A DNA stretch of 64,000 bases, taken from positions 578,261 through 642,260 of the forward strand of contig JAHCML010000003.1 in NCBI GenBank assembly GCA_019192455.1. The letters are read 5' to 3'. The translations under genes were made by a program, and so were the position numbers. The DNA is from Alphaproteobacteria bacterium SS10 (lineage in GTDB: Bacteria; Pseudomonadota; Alphaproteobacteria; TMED2). Under the pieces are notes generated by a model, which was not told where the DNA came from, made no database searches, and saw only the letters and a program-made list of their open reading frames with translations. Below are positions 46,031 through 55,058 of this stretch, piece by piece (within the stretch, counting starts at the first letter, position 1; each line of letters begins with the position of its first letter).

Positions 46031-46480
46031 CTAGTTTTCCCGCATCTCACGTTGGCGCATCGGCATTGTGTCGATCAGGGCGTAAACCTCTGCCATGGCC
46101 ACCGGGGCGCTCCAGCGCGCTTTCTCCCCGCCATCTTTGCCGACCAAGATAACAGCGAAGTCATCTGGCCCAAGGTCAAACCGCTGCCTTAACGCTTCTG
46201 CCGTTGGCAGCTGATCGGCGGCTAGCTGTGGTGTTGGTTTTGCGTGTAGTCCCACCTGGCCCGCGTCGCTGAGAACGTGAATGCGGAGGATGTCACGCTC
46301 ATAAAGCTCATTAATGCTCTGGCTGGTCGCGATGAATTGCTGACGGAAGTTTGGGGCCTCAGGCGATCCGGTAAAGATCAGCAAGGGGCGATAATCCCCC
46401 TTGAACGGCGCGAGTGGGTTGGCCAGGGCTGTTGTGGTCATGGCTAAGAGTAGCCCAATCGCGGCAAAGAGTGTTCGCAT
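46031..46480 (-). CDS. DUF4174 domain protein, exported
   Basis: A 149-residue protein with a signal peptide (MRTLFAAIGLLLAMTTTALA) and a DUF4174 domain: YRPLLIFTGSPEAPNFRQQF, a central ERDILRIHVLSDAG and the family end FAVILVGKDGGEKARW with ALIDTMPMRQREMR. The fold resembles a thioredoxin without redox cysteines. The ATG at 46480 has AAGGG upstream; an in-frame start 33 bp earlier is less likely. It converges with the unknown gene at 45426. Confidence 0.8.
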   Translation of the reverse strand: MRTLFAAIGLLLAMTTTALANPLAPFKGDYRPLLIFTGSPEAPNFRQQFIATSQSINELYERDILRIHVLSDAGQVGLHAKPTPQLAADQLPTAEALRQRFDLGPDDFAVILVGKDGGEKARWSAPVAMAEVYALIDTMPMRQREMREN

Positions 46481-46557
46481 CTGTCGGCCCTTGCTCCGCT
46501 TTCGCTTTGGCACTTAGTCAGTATCCTAGCGGCCAGACCCTATGGCCACAAACACGA

Positions 46558-46579
46558 ACGCCCACCGATTGGTGGGCGT
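46558..46579 (-). terminator. Intrinsic-type terminator
   Basis: ACGCCCACC (46558-46566) pairs perfectly with GGTGGGCGT (46571-46579) around GATT. On the minus strand it is followed by TCGTGTTTGTGG, a loose T-rich tail. It terminates the gene at 46612-47094 before the DUF4174 gene. Confidence 0.65.
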
Positions 46580-46611
46580 CCAGTTGAGCAATAGATCGAT
46601 GATTGTTGGGC

Positions 46612-47094
46612 TTAACGGCCCATCATGTGGGCGACGGTGCGCGCTGTCTTGTTCTCTGGTGTTTGTGGCATCACACCAGCGGCGCGGTCAGCCTCAACGG
46701 ATGGCAGGAAGCGCGCTTCCATAAGTGCCTCTGCCCGTTTGGTGAAGCCGCCTTTGAACTCTGCTGCCTTCTCCATCCAGAATGGGTCGGGCTCCCAACG
46801 TGGGGAGGTTTCTGCGCCAACCATTGGTTGGGCGGCACCACTACGCATGGTGCTCAACTCACGGAGGCCGGGCAGCGCCTCGGTGAGGAATTGCTTTTGC
46901 TGGGGGTCCATGACCTTGCCAGTAAAGCGCAGCTGATCAGTGATCTCAGTCGCCAGGCGCATCACGGCGAGCTGTGCATTGTCGCGGTCAAGGCCAGGGG
47001 CCTGGCCATCTACGTCTATGCCTTTAATGAAGCCGATCAGTTTAACCGCGGTAGCATCAGCAGTTGGTGTGCGTGAGGTCAGTTTCGCAAACAT
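46612..47094 (-). CDS. Small protein of unknown function
   Basis: A 160-residue soluble protein. The N-terminal part has a Thr/Ala-rich patch then a helix VKLIGFIKGID; the middle contains LRFTGKVMDPQQKQFLTEAL and the C-terminus WEPDPFWMEKAAEFKGGF. There are no cysteines and no transmembrane segment. AGGA precedes the ATG at 47094 and a terminator follows, so it is monocistronic. No family recognised. Confidence 0.6.
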   Translation of the reverse strand: MFAKLTSRTPTADATAVKLIGFIKGIDVDGQAPGLDRDNAQLAVMRLATEITDQLRFTGKVMDPQQKQFLTEALPGLRELSTMRSGAAQPMVGAETSPRWEPDPFWMEKAAEFKGGFTKRAEALMEARFLPSVEADRAAGVMPQTPENKTARTVAHMMGR

Positions 47095-47230
47095 GGGGCG
47101 AGTTTCCTGCCTGATTTGGCGCCGTTGGTGCCAAGGTTTTTGTCGATGGCGCGGAACCTATAGTCACGGTTTGAAAACAACGACGCCCACTATTGCATAG
47201 CGCATTACCTGAAATGCATAGCTCGGCTGT

Positions 47231-48184
47231 TCAGCCTTGCTCGTTGGATTTGGGGTTCAGGGCCTGCTGTAACCCATCGCCCAGCAGGTTGAACGCAATC
47301 ACCGTCACAAAGATCGCGAGCCCCGGATAAATCGCGAGCCAAGGAGCGTTCCAAATCAGGCTTTGCGCATTGGTCAGCATGTTGCCCCAGCTTGGCACCG
47401 GCGGCTGGATGCCGAGGCCCAGGAAGCTCAACACACTCTCAAGCAGGATCACATTGCCGATTGATAGGGTGGTGGCGATGATCACGGGTGACATCACATT
47501 CGGCAGGATATGACGGCGCAGGATAGCGGCATCGCCCACACCTAAGGCTGTGGCTGCCGTTACATAGGGCCGGGTGCGGACCGTAAGGGTGCTGGCGCGC
47601 ACCAGCCTGGCAACCGTGGTCCACCCGACCAGCGCAATGATCGCCACGATCCGGTATAGGGCCGCATTTTCTGAGAAGGCGGCATCTGTACTGAACCCAA
47701 GCTTGGTTAAGTCGACCGCCGCTAAAACGATTAGCAATGGCAACAGCGGCAGCGCGATCACAATGTCGGTCAGGCGCATTAGCAGGCTGTCGATAAAGCC
47801 GCGATAGAACCCGGCGATGAGGCCGATAAAGGTGCCAATGACCGCCGCAATCGCTGCGGTTGCCACGCCAACGATCAGTGAGACCTGCCCGCCATAGAGC
47901 AGGCGAAGAAACACGTCACGGCCCAGGCTATCCGTGCCCAACCAATAGGTGGCCGATGGCGGTTCAAACCGGGCAAAGAGGTCCTGCGCCTCGGCAGTTC
48001 TGCCCAGTGCAGCCTCGAACCAAGGGGCAGCAAAGCAGATACCGGCAATGGCGATCAGCAGAACCAAGCTAACCATCGCGGGCAATTGGCGGATGAAGCG
48101 AGCCAAGGCGGCACGGCCGGGCGTGTGCCGCTTGGCAGCCAGCGCATGGGTTTGTTCGGCGGCGAGGCTGAAATCACCCATCAT
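47231..48184 (-). CDS. Peptide-type ABC transporter permease (DppC/OppC-like)
   Basis: A 317-residue inner-membrane permease with an N-terminal helix (AMVSLVLLIAIAGICFA), TYWLGTDSLGRDVFLRLLYG, six core helices and the EAA-loop VRASTLTVRTRPYVTAATAL plus GVGDAAILRRHILPNV. The C-terminal helix is followed by GLQQALNPKSNEQ. It pairs with the DppB-like gene, overlapping its stop by four bases. It is the last gene of an importer operon that carries no ATPase gene in the window. Confidence 0.92.
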   Translation of the reverse strand: MMGDFSLAAEQTHALAAKRHTPGRAALARFIRQLPAMVSLVLLIAIAGICFAAPWFEAALGRTAEAQDLFARFEPPSATYWLGTDSLGRDVFLRLLYGGQVSLIVGVATAAIAAVIGTFIGLIAGFYRGFIDSLLMRLTDIVIALPLLPLLIVLAAVDLTKLGFSTDAAFSENAALYRIVAIIALVGWTTVARLVRASTLTVRTRPYVTAATALGVGDAAILRRHILPNVMSPVIIATTLSIGNVILLESVLSFLGLGIQPPVPSWGNMLTNAQSLIWNAPWLAIYPGLAIFVTVIAFNLLGDGLQQALNPKSNEQG

Positions 48185-49149
48185 GCGGCCTCGAACGAAA
48201 TGCGTGGGTCCACCGCCGCATACAGCACATCAGCGAGCAGGTTCGCGATCAGCACCATTGCTGTCGCTAGCAACAGGCCGATCAGGGCGAGGTTGTAGTC
48301 ATTGCCCTCAATCGCGCCATAGATCGTCTGCCCCAGGCCCGGATAGGCAAACATGGTCTCGGTGATCAAGGCGCCAGAGAAGAGCGCGCCGAAGTTGAGC
48401 GCCACAATGGTGATAATGGTGGGCGCCGCATTGGGCAGGGCATGGCGCCAGATGACCCGGCGTTCGGCGAGCCCCTTGGCCCGGGCAACCCGCAAATGAT
48501 CCTCGCTCAGCACTTCCAACATCGCGCCACGGATAAACCGGATATAGCCGCCCACGCTCAGCAAGGTCAGGCATATCGTCGGCAGGATTAGGTGATAGGC
48601 GCGATCTAGCCAGCGCGGCAGGTCGCTGGCGCCAATCGTTTCAACGCCCCCGGCGGGTAACCATTGTTGGTTCACCGAGAACACTAGGATCAGCATCAGC
48701 GCCAGCCAGAATGGCGGTACTGAGATACCAGCGAAACTGACCAGGCTGATGCCGTGGTCCAGTGGCTTATTGGCTTTACGGGCCGCCAGCACCCCAAGTG
48801 GCAAGGCGATGATCAGGGCTAAAACAAAAGCGGGAACGAGTAGGTAGAATGAATTCGCGATGGCGCCCTGAATGATGGTCAGTACCGGGCGGCCATATAG
48901 GCGACTAAACCCAAAATCGCCCTGTAACGCACTGCCAAGCCAGGCGAAATAGCGTTGGTACAGAGGCTGGTCGAGGCCATAGCGGGCACGTAAACGTTCA
49001 GCCTCTGCCGATGAAATATTGGGATCGGCACTAACCAGTAGATCGACCGGGTCACCGGGCATCAGGCCGATCAGGCCGAACACGATCACCGACATCAGCA
49101 GCAGAACGGCCAAGGCACCGGTCAGGCGCCTGATGAAGAAACTTATCAT
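48181..49149 (-). CDS. Peptide-type ABC transporter permease (DppB/OppB-like)
   Basis: A 322-residue inner-membrane permease with the DppB start (MISFFIRRLTGALAVLLLMS), a cytoplasmic DPNISSAEAERLRARYGLDQ-type segment, and the EAA loop IRGAMLEVLSEDHLRVARAK followed by GLAERRVIWRHALPNAAPTI. Helices near SLVSFAGISVPPFWLALMLI and GLLLATAMVLIANLL complete it. It overlaps both neighbours by four bases (flavodoxin-like gene upstream, DppC-like gene downstream), indicating one transcript. Confidence 0.92.
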   Translation of the reverse strand: MISFFIRRLTGALAVLLLMSVIVFGLIGLMPGDPVDLLVSADPNISSAEAERLRARYGLDQPLYQRYFAWLGSALQGDFGFSRLYGRPVLTIIQGAIANSFYLLVPAFVLALIIALPLGVLAARKANKPLDHGISLVSFAGISVPPFWLALMLILVFSVNQQWLPAGGVETIGASDLPRWLDRAYHLILPTICLTLLSVGGYIRFIRGAMLEVLSEDHLRVARAKGLAERRVIWRHALPNAAPTIITIVALNFGALFSGALITETMFAYPGLGQTIYGAIEGNDYNLALIGLLLATAMVLIANLLADVLYAAVDPRISFEAA

Positions 49150-49718
49150 TCGGCGGCAGCCTCACTGGTGGCCCAGCGGATGGTCGCATGCCCAACGCGC
49201 CGGCCAAATCTTTCAGCTGTTTTTACGTCTTCCGGTACGATCAGGCTTGCCTTGTCATCGGATGATTGGGCCATCAGGCCGAGCCAGGAGCCTGCCTGGT
49301 TTAGGGCCTCGCCATCGCCGGTATGCTTGCTGCCCACATGGTTCTGGCCAACCCAAATCATGCCGTGCTGCGCGGCAAAGATGGACATCTGGACCAGGCT
49401 ATTCAGCTTGTCGCCACTGGCGCTGGCGCCGACGGTGAAGGCGGCACCGATCTTGTCGGCCCAATGCTGCTCAATCCAAAAATTGCTGGAGGCATCCATG
49501 AAGCTTTTAAACGGCCCTGATACGCTGCCCATATAGGTAGGGCTGCCAAAGATGATGCCGTCACTGTTCCGCAGCTGGGCCCAGCCCGCATCATCAATGC
49601 CATCAACATCGATCAACGATGCCTGGCAACCAACCGCCGTCAGGCCAGCCAAGACATGTTCGGCCACCCTAAGCGTGTGACCGTTTCCGGTGTGATAGGC
49701 GATGGTAATGGTCGGCAT
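49146..49718 (-). CDS. Flavodoxin-like NADPH:FMN/quinone oxidoreductase (WrbA-type)
   Basis: A 190-residue flavodoxin-fold protein. The FMN phosphate loop is HTGNGHTLRVAEHVL near the N-terminus, followed by DGIIFGSPTYMGSVSGPFKS and GAAFTVGASASGDKLN. It resembles WrbA/flavodoxin-type reductases that use NAD(P)H to reduce quinones or FMN. It sits between the substrate-binding protein and the permeases of an ABC importer, overlapping the DppB-like gene by four bases; this is unusual. Confidence 0.85.
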   Translation of the reverse strand: MPTITIAYHTGNGHTLRVAEHVLAGLTAVGCQASLIDVDGIDDAGWAQLRNSDGIIFGSPTYMGSVSGPFKSFMDASSNFWIEQHWADKIGAAFTVGASASGDKLNSLVQMSIFAAQHGMIWVGQNHVGSKHTGDGEALNQAGSWLGLMAQSSDDKASLIVPEDVKTAERFGRRVGHATIRWATSEAAAE

Positions 49719-49728
49719 GGTCGTCAGC

Positions 49729-51435
49729 TTAGTTCTCGGCGCCCCATTCCTCGATCCAGAAGGTGGTCGGGAATTGATGGCCAGTTGGACGGAAGCCGGT
49801 CAGCCAGTTTGGGATGATATGTGGGGCTGCCCGGAAATAGAGGGGAAGGGCGGGTAGCTCCTCCGCATAGATTTCCTGAAGCCGGTCCCATAACGCCTGG
49901 TTGGCCTCTGGCTCACAGGTGTCTTCCAAATCCTCCAGGATCTGATCGACCTCATCATTACGGAAGCCTGTGTTGTTCTGCCCGGCCCAGTTATTTGCCT
50001 CGGTTGGGATCATCTCAGAGTGCAGGGTCGTTCGTGGGACGGAGCGGGGGGAGGAGATCCAGGCAAATAAAGCCATGTGATCGAACTGGCGCTTACGAAC
50101 CGTCTCACCAAAGAAGACGCGTGCCGGTTGGTTCTCAATCACTGTCTCGATGCCGACGGAGCGCCACTGTTGTTGCAGCACCTGTTGCACCAGCTCACGG
50201 GTTGCGTTGCCAGCGGTGGTTTGGAACTTCAGGCGCAACGCGTCGCCGTTACTGTTGCGGCGTATGCCATCAGCACCGGGTTGCCACCCCGCCTCATCCA
50301 GCAGCTGGCCCGCCCGCTTAGGGTCGAACCAGTAGTTCTGCACCTCGGCGTTATAGACAGCGTCGAGTGGGTTTACATTGGTCTTGGCAACCGGCTGACG
50401 CCCATCAAATAGGCGGTCATTAACCTGCTGCCGATCGATCGCATGCAGCAGGGCTTGCCGCACCCGCCGGTCAGCGAGGGCAGGGTCATCCAGGTTAAGA
50501 TCAATATGCTCGTAGATCAGGCCGGGCTTGTAGACAAAGGTGAAGCGGTTGCTGGCCCGTGGCTCAAAGGCTAGCGCCTCATCCAGGGACATGCCGAGCT
50601 CACCAGAGATCATATCCAGCCCACCGGAGAGGAGGTTGGCGGATAGGGCCGCCGTATTGCCGATGGTGCGCACAATGATCCGATCAAATTCGGGCGTCTC
50701 ACCCCACCAATGCTCATTCCGCTCAAGCACGACGGCGCTGCCCTGATCAACCCGCGCAACACGGTAAGGGCCGAAATAGAGGCCGGGATTGGTGGTGTCG
50801 ATATCGTAGGTGGTGCGTTCCTGATAGCGGCGCGGGTCTTCCTCGAACACCGCCCGTTCCAAATGGGCAGGCAGGGGGAAGAAGCCACTGATCGAGGCAA
50901 ACTCACAGGTCACCTTGTCCATATGCAGGGTGAAGGTCTTTTCATCCTGAACGGATATGTCGAGGATATCGTTCTGGAAGAATTCAAAGTTCGCGACGCC
51001 GCTTTCCGGGTGCTTGCCCACTTCCCAGGTGAACAGAATGTCGTCGGTGGTCATGGGGGTGCCATCACCCCAGCGTGCCTCAGGGTGCAGGGTATAGGTA
51101 ACCGCGATACCCATCTCACCACCGTCGCGCTCCTCCAGGGTGGCGCGACCGTTATCCATGGTTGGGATCTCGGTGCACAGCAGACAGGTGAGGTTCCAAT
51201 CGGGGTCATAGGCGGTTACCGGCCGCTGCCCCATGCCGTTGATGTAGGTGCGGGCCAGGGTGCTATCGATCATCGGATGGAAGTTGGATGGGAACTGGCT
51301 GACCCCGATGGTCAGCTGCTCACGCGCTGAGGCTGATCCGTTCATCAGGAATACAGAGAGCATGGCCGCCACACCCAGGCTGATCCCATATCGCCAAGTG
51401 GCTGCCCAACTCGTCATCTTCATAAACCCTGCCAT
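49729..51435 (-). CDS. ABC transporter substrate-binding protein, family 5 (peptide/oligopeptide type)
   Basis: A 568-residue periplasmic SBP_bac_5 protein with a signal peptide (hydrophobic core GISLGVAAMLSVFLMNG, cleavage after SASA). Family blocks include YTLHPEARWGDGTPMTTDDI, RVARVDQGSAVVLERNEHWW and ADRRVRQALLHAIDRQQVND. Near the N-terminus it has a paired-cysteine segment LTCLLCTEIP, uncommon in this family. It is the first gene of the importer operon; the substrate could be a peptide, a chelate or another small molecule. GAGGA precedes the ATG at 51435. Confidence 0.9.
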   Translation of the reverse strand: MAGFMKMTSWAATWRYGISLGVAAMLSVFLMNGSASAREQLTIGVSQFPSNFHPMIDSTLARTYINGMGQRPVTAYDPDWNLTCLLCTEIPTMDNGRATLEERDGGEMGIAVTYTLHPEARWGDGTPMTTDDILFTWEVGKHPESGVANFEFFQNDILDISVQDEKTFTLHMDKVTCEFASISGFFPLPAHLERAVFEEDPRRYQERTTYDIDTTNPGLYFGPYRVARVDQGSAVVLERNEHWWGETPEFDRIIVRTIGNTAALSANLLSGGLDMISGELGMSLDEALAFEPRASNRFTFVYKPGLIYEHIDLNLDDPALADRRVRQALLHAIDRQQVNDRLFDGRQPVAKTNVNPLDAVYNAEVQNYWFDPKRAGQLLDEAGWQPGADGIRRNSNGDALRLKFQTTAGNATRELVQQVLQQQWRSVGIETVIENQPARVFFGETVRKRQFDHMALFAWISSPRSVPRTTLHSEMIPTEANNWAGQNNTGFRNDEVDQILEDLEDTCEPEANQALWDRLQEIYAEELPALPLYFRAAPHIIPNWLTGFRPTGHQFPTTFWIEEWGAEN

Positions 51436-51666
51436 CCGGTTTCGGTCCTCGGTTCAAAAGCGCTGTTGGTTTCATGGACTCTGGGCCGGGAAATGAAAAG
51501 CCGATACTGCGCCTGCTGGCGGATCGACCGCTGCGGTTGGCGATTAATTCCCGCTTTCCCGCATGATCCAGAAGCGATCTCTAATAAGTCGAAATTTTGT
51601 GTTTGCAATTGCGAGTGAATTGCAATTAAGGTCTCTTCATCACAACCTGTTGGGGGCAATGAAGCC

Positions 51667-52125
51667 ATGTTAACACAAAATATTGATATTGAGGTGCCGG
51701 TTGCACGAAATGTGGTGACCCCGCTGCCGACCGACTGGAAACCCGAAACAACGATCCCAACACCACAGCCGGACCGGTCGCTCGTCCTGTTGTGTCCGCT
51801 GCGAATTATCCGCTGGGAAGGGGAGGCAACCGGCCCGGTTGTTGCCCTCATGCTTAACCATTGTGGCATGGGGCGGGTTGAGCTTGCCGTCTCTTCTGCA
51901 CTCCAGCTGGTTGACCTTCTGGGACAGTTCAGCCGCCGACCATTTCGGTTTAGCCTGCTCGGTGCTGGCACGATGAGCGCAGATGAGCGGTCGCTCTCCA
52001 TGCTGTTCGCAGCACTGCGCCGAGGCGATACCGCCCACGCCCAATCGCTGGTTGAGTGGTTAATGCCGCCAAGCCACCAGCGCGATCTGATGAACGCAGC
52101 CAGTGACTTAGTTGCTTGTCTCTAA
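51667..52125 (+). CDS. Small protein of unknown function
   Basis: A 152-residue soluble protein. The N-terminal third is Pro-rich and polar; a central SLVLLCPLRIIRWEGEATGP and FRFSLLGAGTMSADERSLSM suggest an alpha/beta fold. No signal peptide, no transmembrane segment, no motif that I recognise. The ATG at 51667 follows GGGGG at good distance. It diverges from the importer operon and converges with the acyl-CoA dehydrogenase gene. Confidence 0.6.
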   Translation: MLTQNIDIEVPVARNVVTPLPTDWKPETTIPTPQPDRSLVLLCPLRIIRWEGEATGPVVALMLNHCGMGRVELAVSSALQLVDLLGQFSRRPFRFSLLGAGTMSADERSLSMLFAALRRGDTAHAQSLVEWLMPPSHQRDLMNAASDLVACL

Positions 52126-52152
52126 CTGATTTCGGGTCGATCAGGCGCGGAC

Positions 52153-53949
52153 TTAGAACGCGGCTTGGTCAAAGCTGGTGACCGCCCGGTGTCCCGTGGT
52201 GATGCTTGGCAGCAGGCCTGCCGTCTGTGGCATCACGTTCTGGGCGAAGTAGAGCGCGGTGATCAGCTTGGTATCGAAGAACTCACCCTTCCCATTGGCG
52301 CCGCCAGGTTGGCCCATCATGGCGAGGCCAATAACGGCCGATTGGGCCAGCACATACCCGCCAGCAACCAGGCCGAACAGTTTGGTATAGGCAACGGCGC
52401 CAGCGGCCACGGTATCCAGCTCTTTCCCATTCTCAAGCAGCCAGGTTGTTGCCTGCTTCAGATGCTCGATGCTGGTCGTCAGATTGGCCGCGATGGTCTT
52501 CGCATCATCGCCCGGTTGATCGGCCAGTGCCTTTGCCACCGTCTCGGCATCGCTGATGAACTTATTCATCGTCTGGCCTTGATCGCGCAGCAGTTTACGG
52601 AACAGCAGGTCATTGGCCTGAATACCGTTGGTGCCCTCATAGATCGGCAGGATGCGGGCATCACGGAAGTGCTGGGCTATGCCCGTCTCTTCACAGAAGC
52701 CCATGCCGCCATGGATCTGGACGGCGGTGCTGGTCACATCGAGCGCCATATCCGTGCACCAGGCCTTAACCACTGGCGTCAGTAGTTCGACCATGGCGTT
52801 GGATTTGCCCTTCAGCTCTGGGTCGTCGGCCATATTGGCCTCGTCCAGATAGGCGGCGGCGAGATAGGCGAGGCCACGTCCGGCCTCAATTTTCGCACGG
52901 GCGTCGAGCAGCATCCGGCGCACATCGGCGTGTTGGATGATGGCGACGGGGCCGCTGCCACCGGTGAGGGCGCGGGATTGCACCCGCTCCCGCGCATAAT
53001 CGCGGGCCTGCTGATAGGCACGTTCAGCGATCGCAACGCCCTGTAGGCCAACGGACATGCGGGCGTTGTTCATCATCGTGAACATGTAGCTGAGGCCCTT
53101 ATTTGGTTCCCCAACCAGATAACCAATCGCACCATCATCATCACCAAAGGTCATGTAGCAGGTCGGCGAGGCGTGGATGCCCAGCTTATGCTCAAGCGCG
53201 GTGCAGCGCAGATCGTTGCGTTTACCCGGCGTGCCATCCTCGTTCACCAGGAACTTTGGCACGATGAAGAGTGAGATGCCGCGTGACCCCTCCGGCGCAT
53301 CGGGTAGGCGGGCTAGAACCAGGTGAATGATGTTGTCGGTGAAATCATGCTCACCATAGGTGATCCAGATCTTGTTGCCCTTGATCAGGTAGTGATCATC
53401 ATTGGGCGTTGCCTTGGTGCGAACCGCACCAACATCTGAACCGGCCTGCGGCTCGGTAAGGTTCATGGTGCCAGTCCACTCACCAGAGATCATCTTCTCA
53501 AGATAGATCGATTTTTGCTCATCCGACCCATGCTCGGTAATCAGGTCAACCGCACCCTGGTTCAGTAGGGGGCACAGGCCGAACGCCATATTGGCTGATT
53601 GCCACATCTCCTGAACGGCGAAGGCAATCGCCCATGGCATGCCCTGGCCGCCATAGTCAGGTGTGAAGGGCAGGGAGTTCCAACCACCCTCAACATAGTG
53701 ATCGTAAGCGGCCTTGAAGCCCTCAGGCGTTCGCACCACGCCATTCTCAAGGACGGAGCCATTGTGATCACCGACCGTGTTCAGCGGCGCCAAAACATCG
53801 GTCGCCAGCTTACCGGCCTGATCCAAAACCGCGTCGACCAGATCTTCATCCACCATGTCAAAGCCGGGTAAGCTCGACAGGCGCTCGAGCCCGATAATGT
53901 CCTTCAGGACGTGGCTCATATCATCGACGGGTGCGTGGTAAGGGATCAT
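52153..53949 (-). CDS. Acyl-CoA dehydrogenase, FadE-type with extended C-terminus
   Basis: A 598-residue acyl-CoA dehydrogenase that introduces the 2,3-double bond in fatty-acid beta-oxidation, passing electrons to ETF. Blocks seen: MIPYHAPVDDMSHVLKDIIG, GMNLTEPQAGSDVGAV-type (TMNLTEPQAGSDVGAVRTKA), GNKIWITYGEHDFTDNI, QIHGGMGFCEETGIAQHFRD with the arginine region RDARILPIYEGTNGIQANDL, and a C-terminal extension typical of ~600-residue members. The ATG at 53949 gives the family N-terminus (AGAGGG upstream); an upstream in-frame start at 53988 is less likely. A palindromic operator lies 106 bp upstream. Confidence 0.92.
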   Translation of the reverse strand: MIPYHAPVDDMSHVLKDIIGLERLSSLPGFDMVDEDLVDAVLDQAGKLATDVLAPLNTVGDHNGSVLENGVVRTPEGFKAAYDHYVEGGWNSLPFTPDYGGQGMPWAIAFAVQEMWQSANMAFGLCPLLNQGAVDLITEHGSDEQKSIYLEKMISGEWTGTMNLTEPQAGSDVGAVRTKATPNDDHYLIKGNKIWITYGEHDFTDNIIHLVLARLPDAPEGSRGISLFIVPKFLVNEDGTPGKRNDLRCTALEHKLGIHASPTCYMTFGDDDGAIGYLVGEPNKGLSYMFTMMNNARMSVGLQGVAIAERAYQQARDYARERVQSRALTGGSGPVAIIQHADVRRMLLDARAKIEAGRGLAYLAAAYLDEANMADDPELKGKSNAMVELLTPVVKAWCTDMALDVTSTAVQIHGGMGFCEETGIAQHFRDARILPIYEGTNGIQANDLLFRKLLRDQGQTMNKFISDAETVAKALADQPGDDAKTIAANLTTSIEHLKQATTWLLENGKELDTVAAGAVAYTKLFGLVAGGYVLAQSAVIGLAMMGQPGGANGKGEFFDTKLITALYFAQNVMPQTAGLLPSITTGHRAVTSFDQAAF

Positions 53950-54054
53950 GGGATTTGGCCCTCTTGCGATCTGATGTGACGTTTCCAATGGGCTATCTGG
54001 TTTAGCCCGCTTATTCCTTGGCTATTGATATAGCGGTAAGCCGCCGCTGTGTCA

Positions 54055-54068
54055 TGACGTATACGTCA
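54055..54068. promoter_or_regulatory. 14-bp palindromic operator upstream of the acyl-CoA dehydrogenase gene
   Basis: TGACGTATACGTCA, a perfect palindrome 106-119 bp upstream of the dehydrogenase ATG and 70-83 bp upstream of the divergent transglycosylase gene. It shares the core ACGTATACGT and the pattern TKACGTATACGTMA with the site upstream of etfBA (35200-35213). Confidence 0.65.
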
Positions 54069-54137
54069 CCTTTGGGTTGCCAAGGGGCGATCCGCCGCAA
54101 GTGGAAACTGGCACGATGCTTGCTGAGTTATCGATGA

Positions 54138-55058
54138 ATGAATCAGTCGAAAAGCATCAGCGATTTAGCCGTGCCACAAGTTATCGATCCAAATCAGGTG
54201 TTTAGCCAGGCGCCAACTGAAGTGCGTCAAGCGGTTCAGCAGGCCAGTGCCCGTACCGGGGTCGATTTTTCCTACCTAATGCACAAGGCAAAAGCTGAGA
54301 GCAGCTTTAACCCCGATGCGGCGGCGAAGACCTCGTCAGCGAAGGGGCTCTATCAGTTCATCGATCAAACCTGGCTCTCGATGGTGAAGCGCCATGGCGC
54401 CGATTACGGCCTTGGTAAAGAGGCAGCGGCGATTGAGCAGGGTAGCGATGGCCGCTTCCGCATTACCGATCCTGCACAACGCGATGCGATTATGGATCTG
54501 CGCTTTGACCCAACCGCGGCGGCGAATATGGCGGCTGAGTTTGCGGGGGAAAACCGGGACTATCTGGTTGGCAAGCTGGGTCATGAGGTTGGTGCAACCG
54601 AACTTTACTTCGCCCATTTCCTTGGCGCCGGTGGTGCTGGAAAGTTCCTGACGGCGATGGAGCAGAACCCAAATGCTGAGGCGGCCGCCCTGATGCCAAA
54701 GGCGGCAGCGGCCAATCGCAATGTATTCTATGATCGCGGCACCGGCGAGGCGCGCAGTCTGGCTGAGGTCTATGATTTCTTCGCTGCCAAGTTTGAGGGG
54801 GCGGAGGCCATCTCAGTCGCCAGCCGCGATGTTGGCACCGGGCATTCTTGGTCATCCAACCGCCCAGTGTCCGAGTGGTCGCCCCATCGCAGCACGAACC
54901 TGGATGCCGGTGACCCGATCATCCGCCGCCTGATTGAGACCCTGCGAAATAGCAATGCAGATTTCAGTTCGGTTGCCGATGTGGTTGGAAGCAACCAAAC
55001 GATTGGTCAGGGCCTGTTGGCGAATGATCTAATGCTCTTGGTTCAGCAGGCTATTTAA
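54138..55058 (+). CDS. Lytic-transglycosylase-like (SLT domain) protein
   Basis: A 306-residue protein with a lysozyme-like SLT domain at about residues 35-180: SYLMHKAKAESSFNPDAAAK (with the catalytic Glu in KAESSF), SAKGLYQFIDQTWLSMV, and ATELYFAHFLGAGGAGKFL. Such domains cleave peptidoglycan glycan strands. It has no signal peptide, so it must be exported by another route or act in a special context, as some flagellum- or secretion-associated members do. The rest is polar and unrecognised. Confidence 0.8.
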   Translation: MNQSKSISDLAVPQVIDPNQVFSQAPTEVRQAVQQASARTGVDFSYLMHKAKAESSFNPDAAAKTSSAKGLYQFIDQTWLSMVKRHGADYGLGKEAAAIEQGSDGRFRITDPAQRDAIMDLRFDPTAAANMAAEFAGENRDYLVGKLGHEVGATELYFAHFLGAGGAGKFLTAMEQNPNAEAAALMPKAAAANRNVFYDRGTGEARSLAEVYDFFAAKFEGAEAISVASRDVGTGHSWSSNRPVSEWSPHRSTNLDAGDPIIRRLIETLRNSNADFSSVADVVGSNQTIGQGLLANDLMLLVQQAI

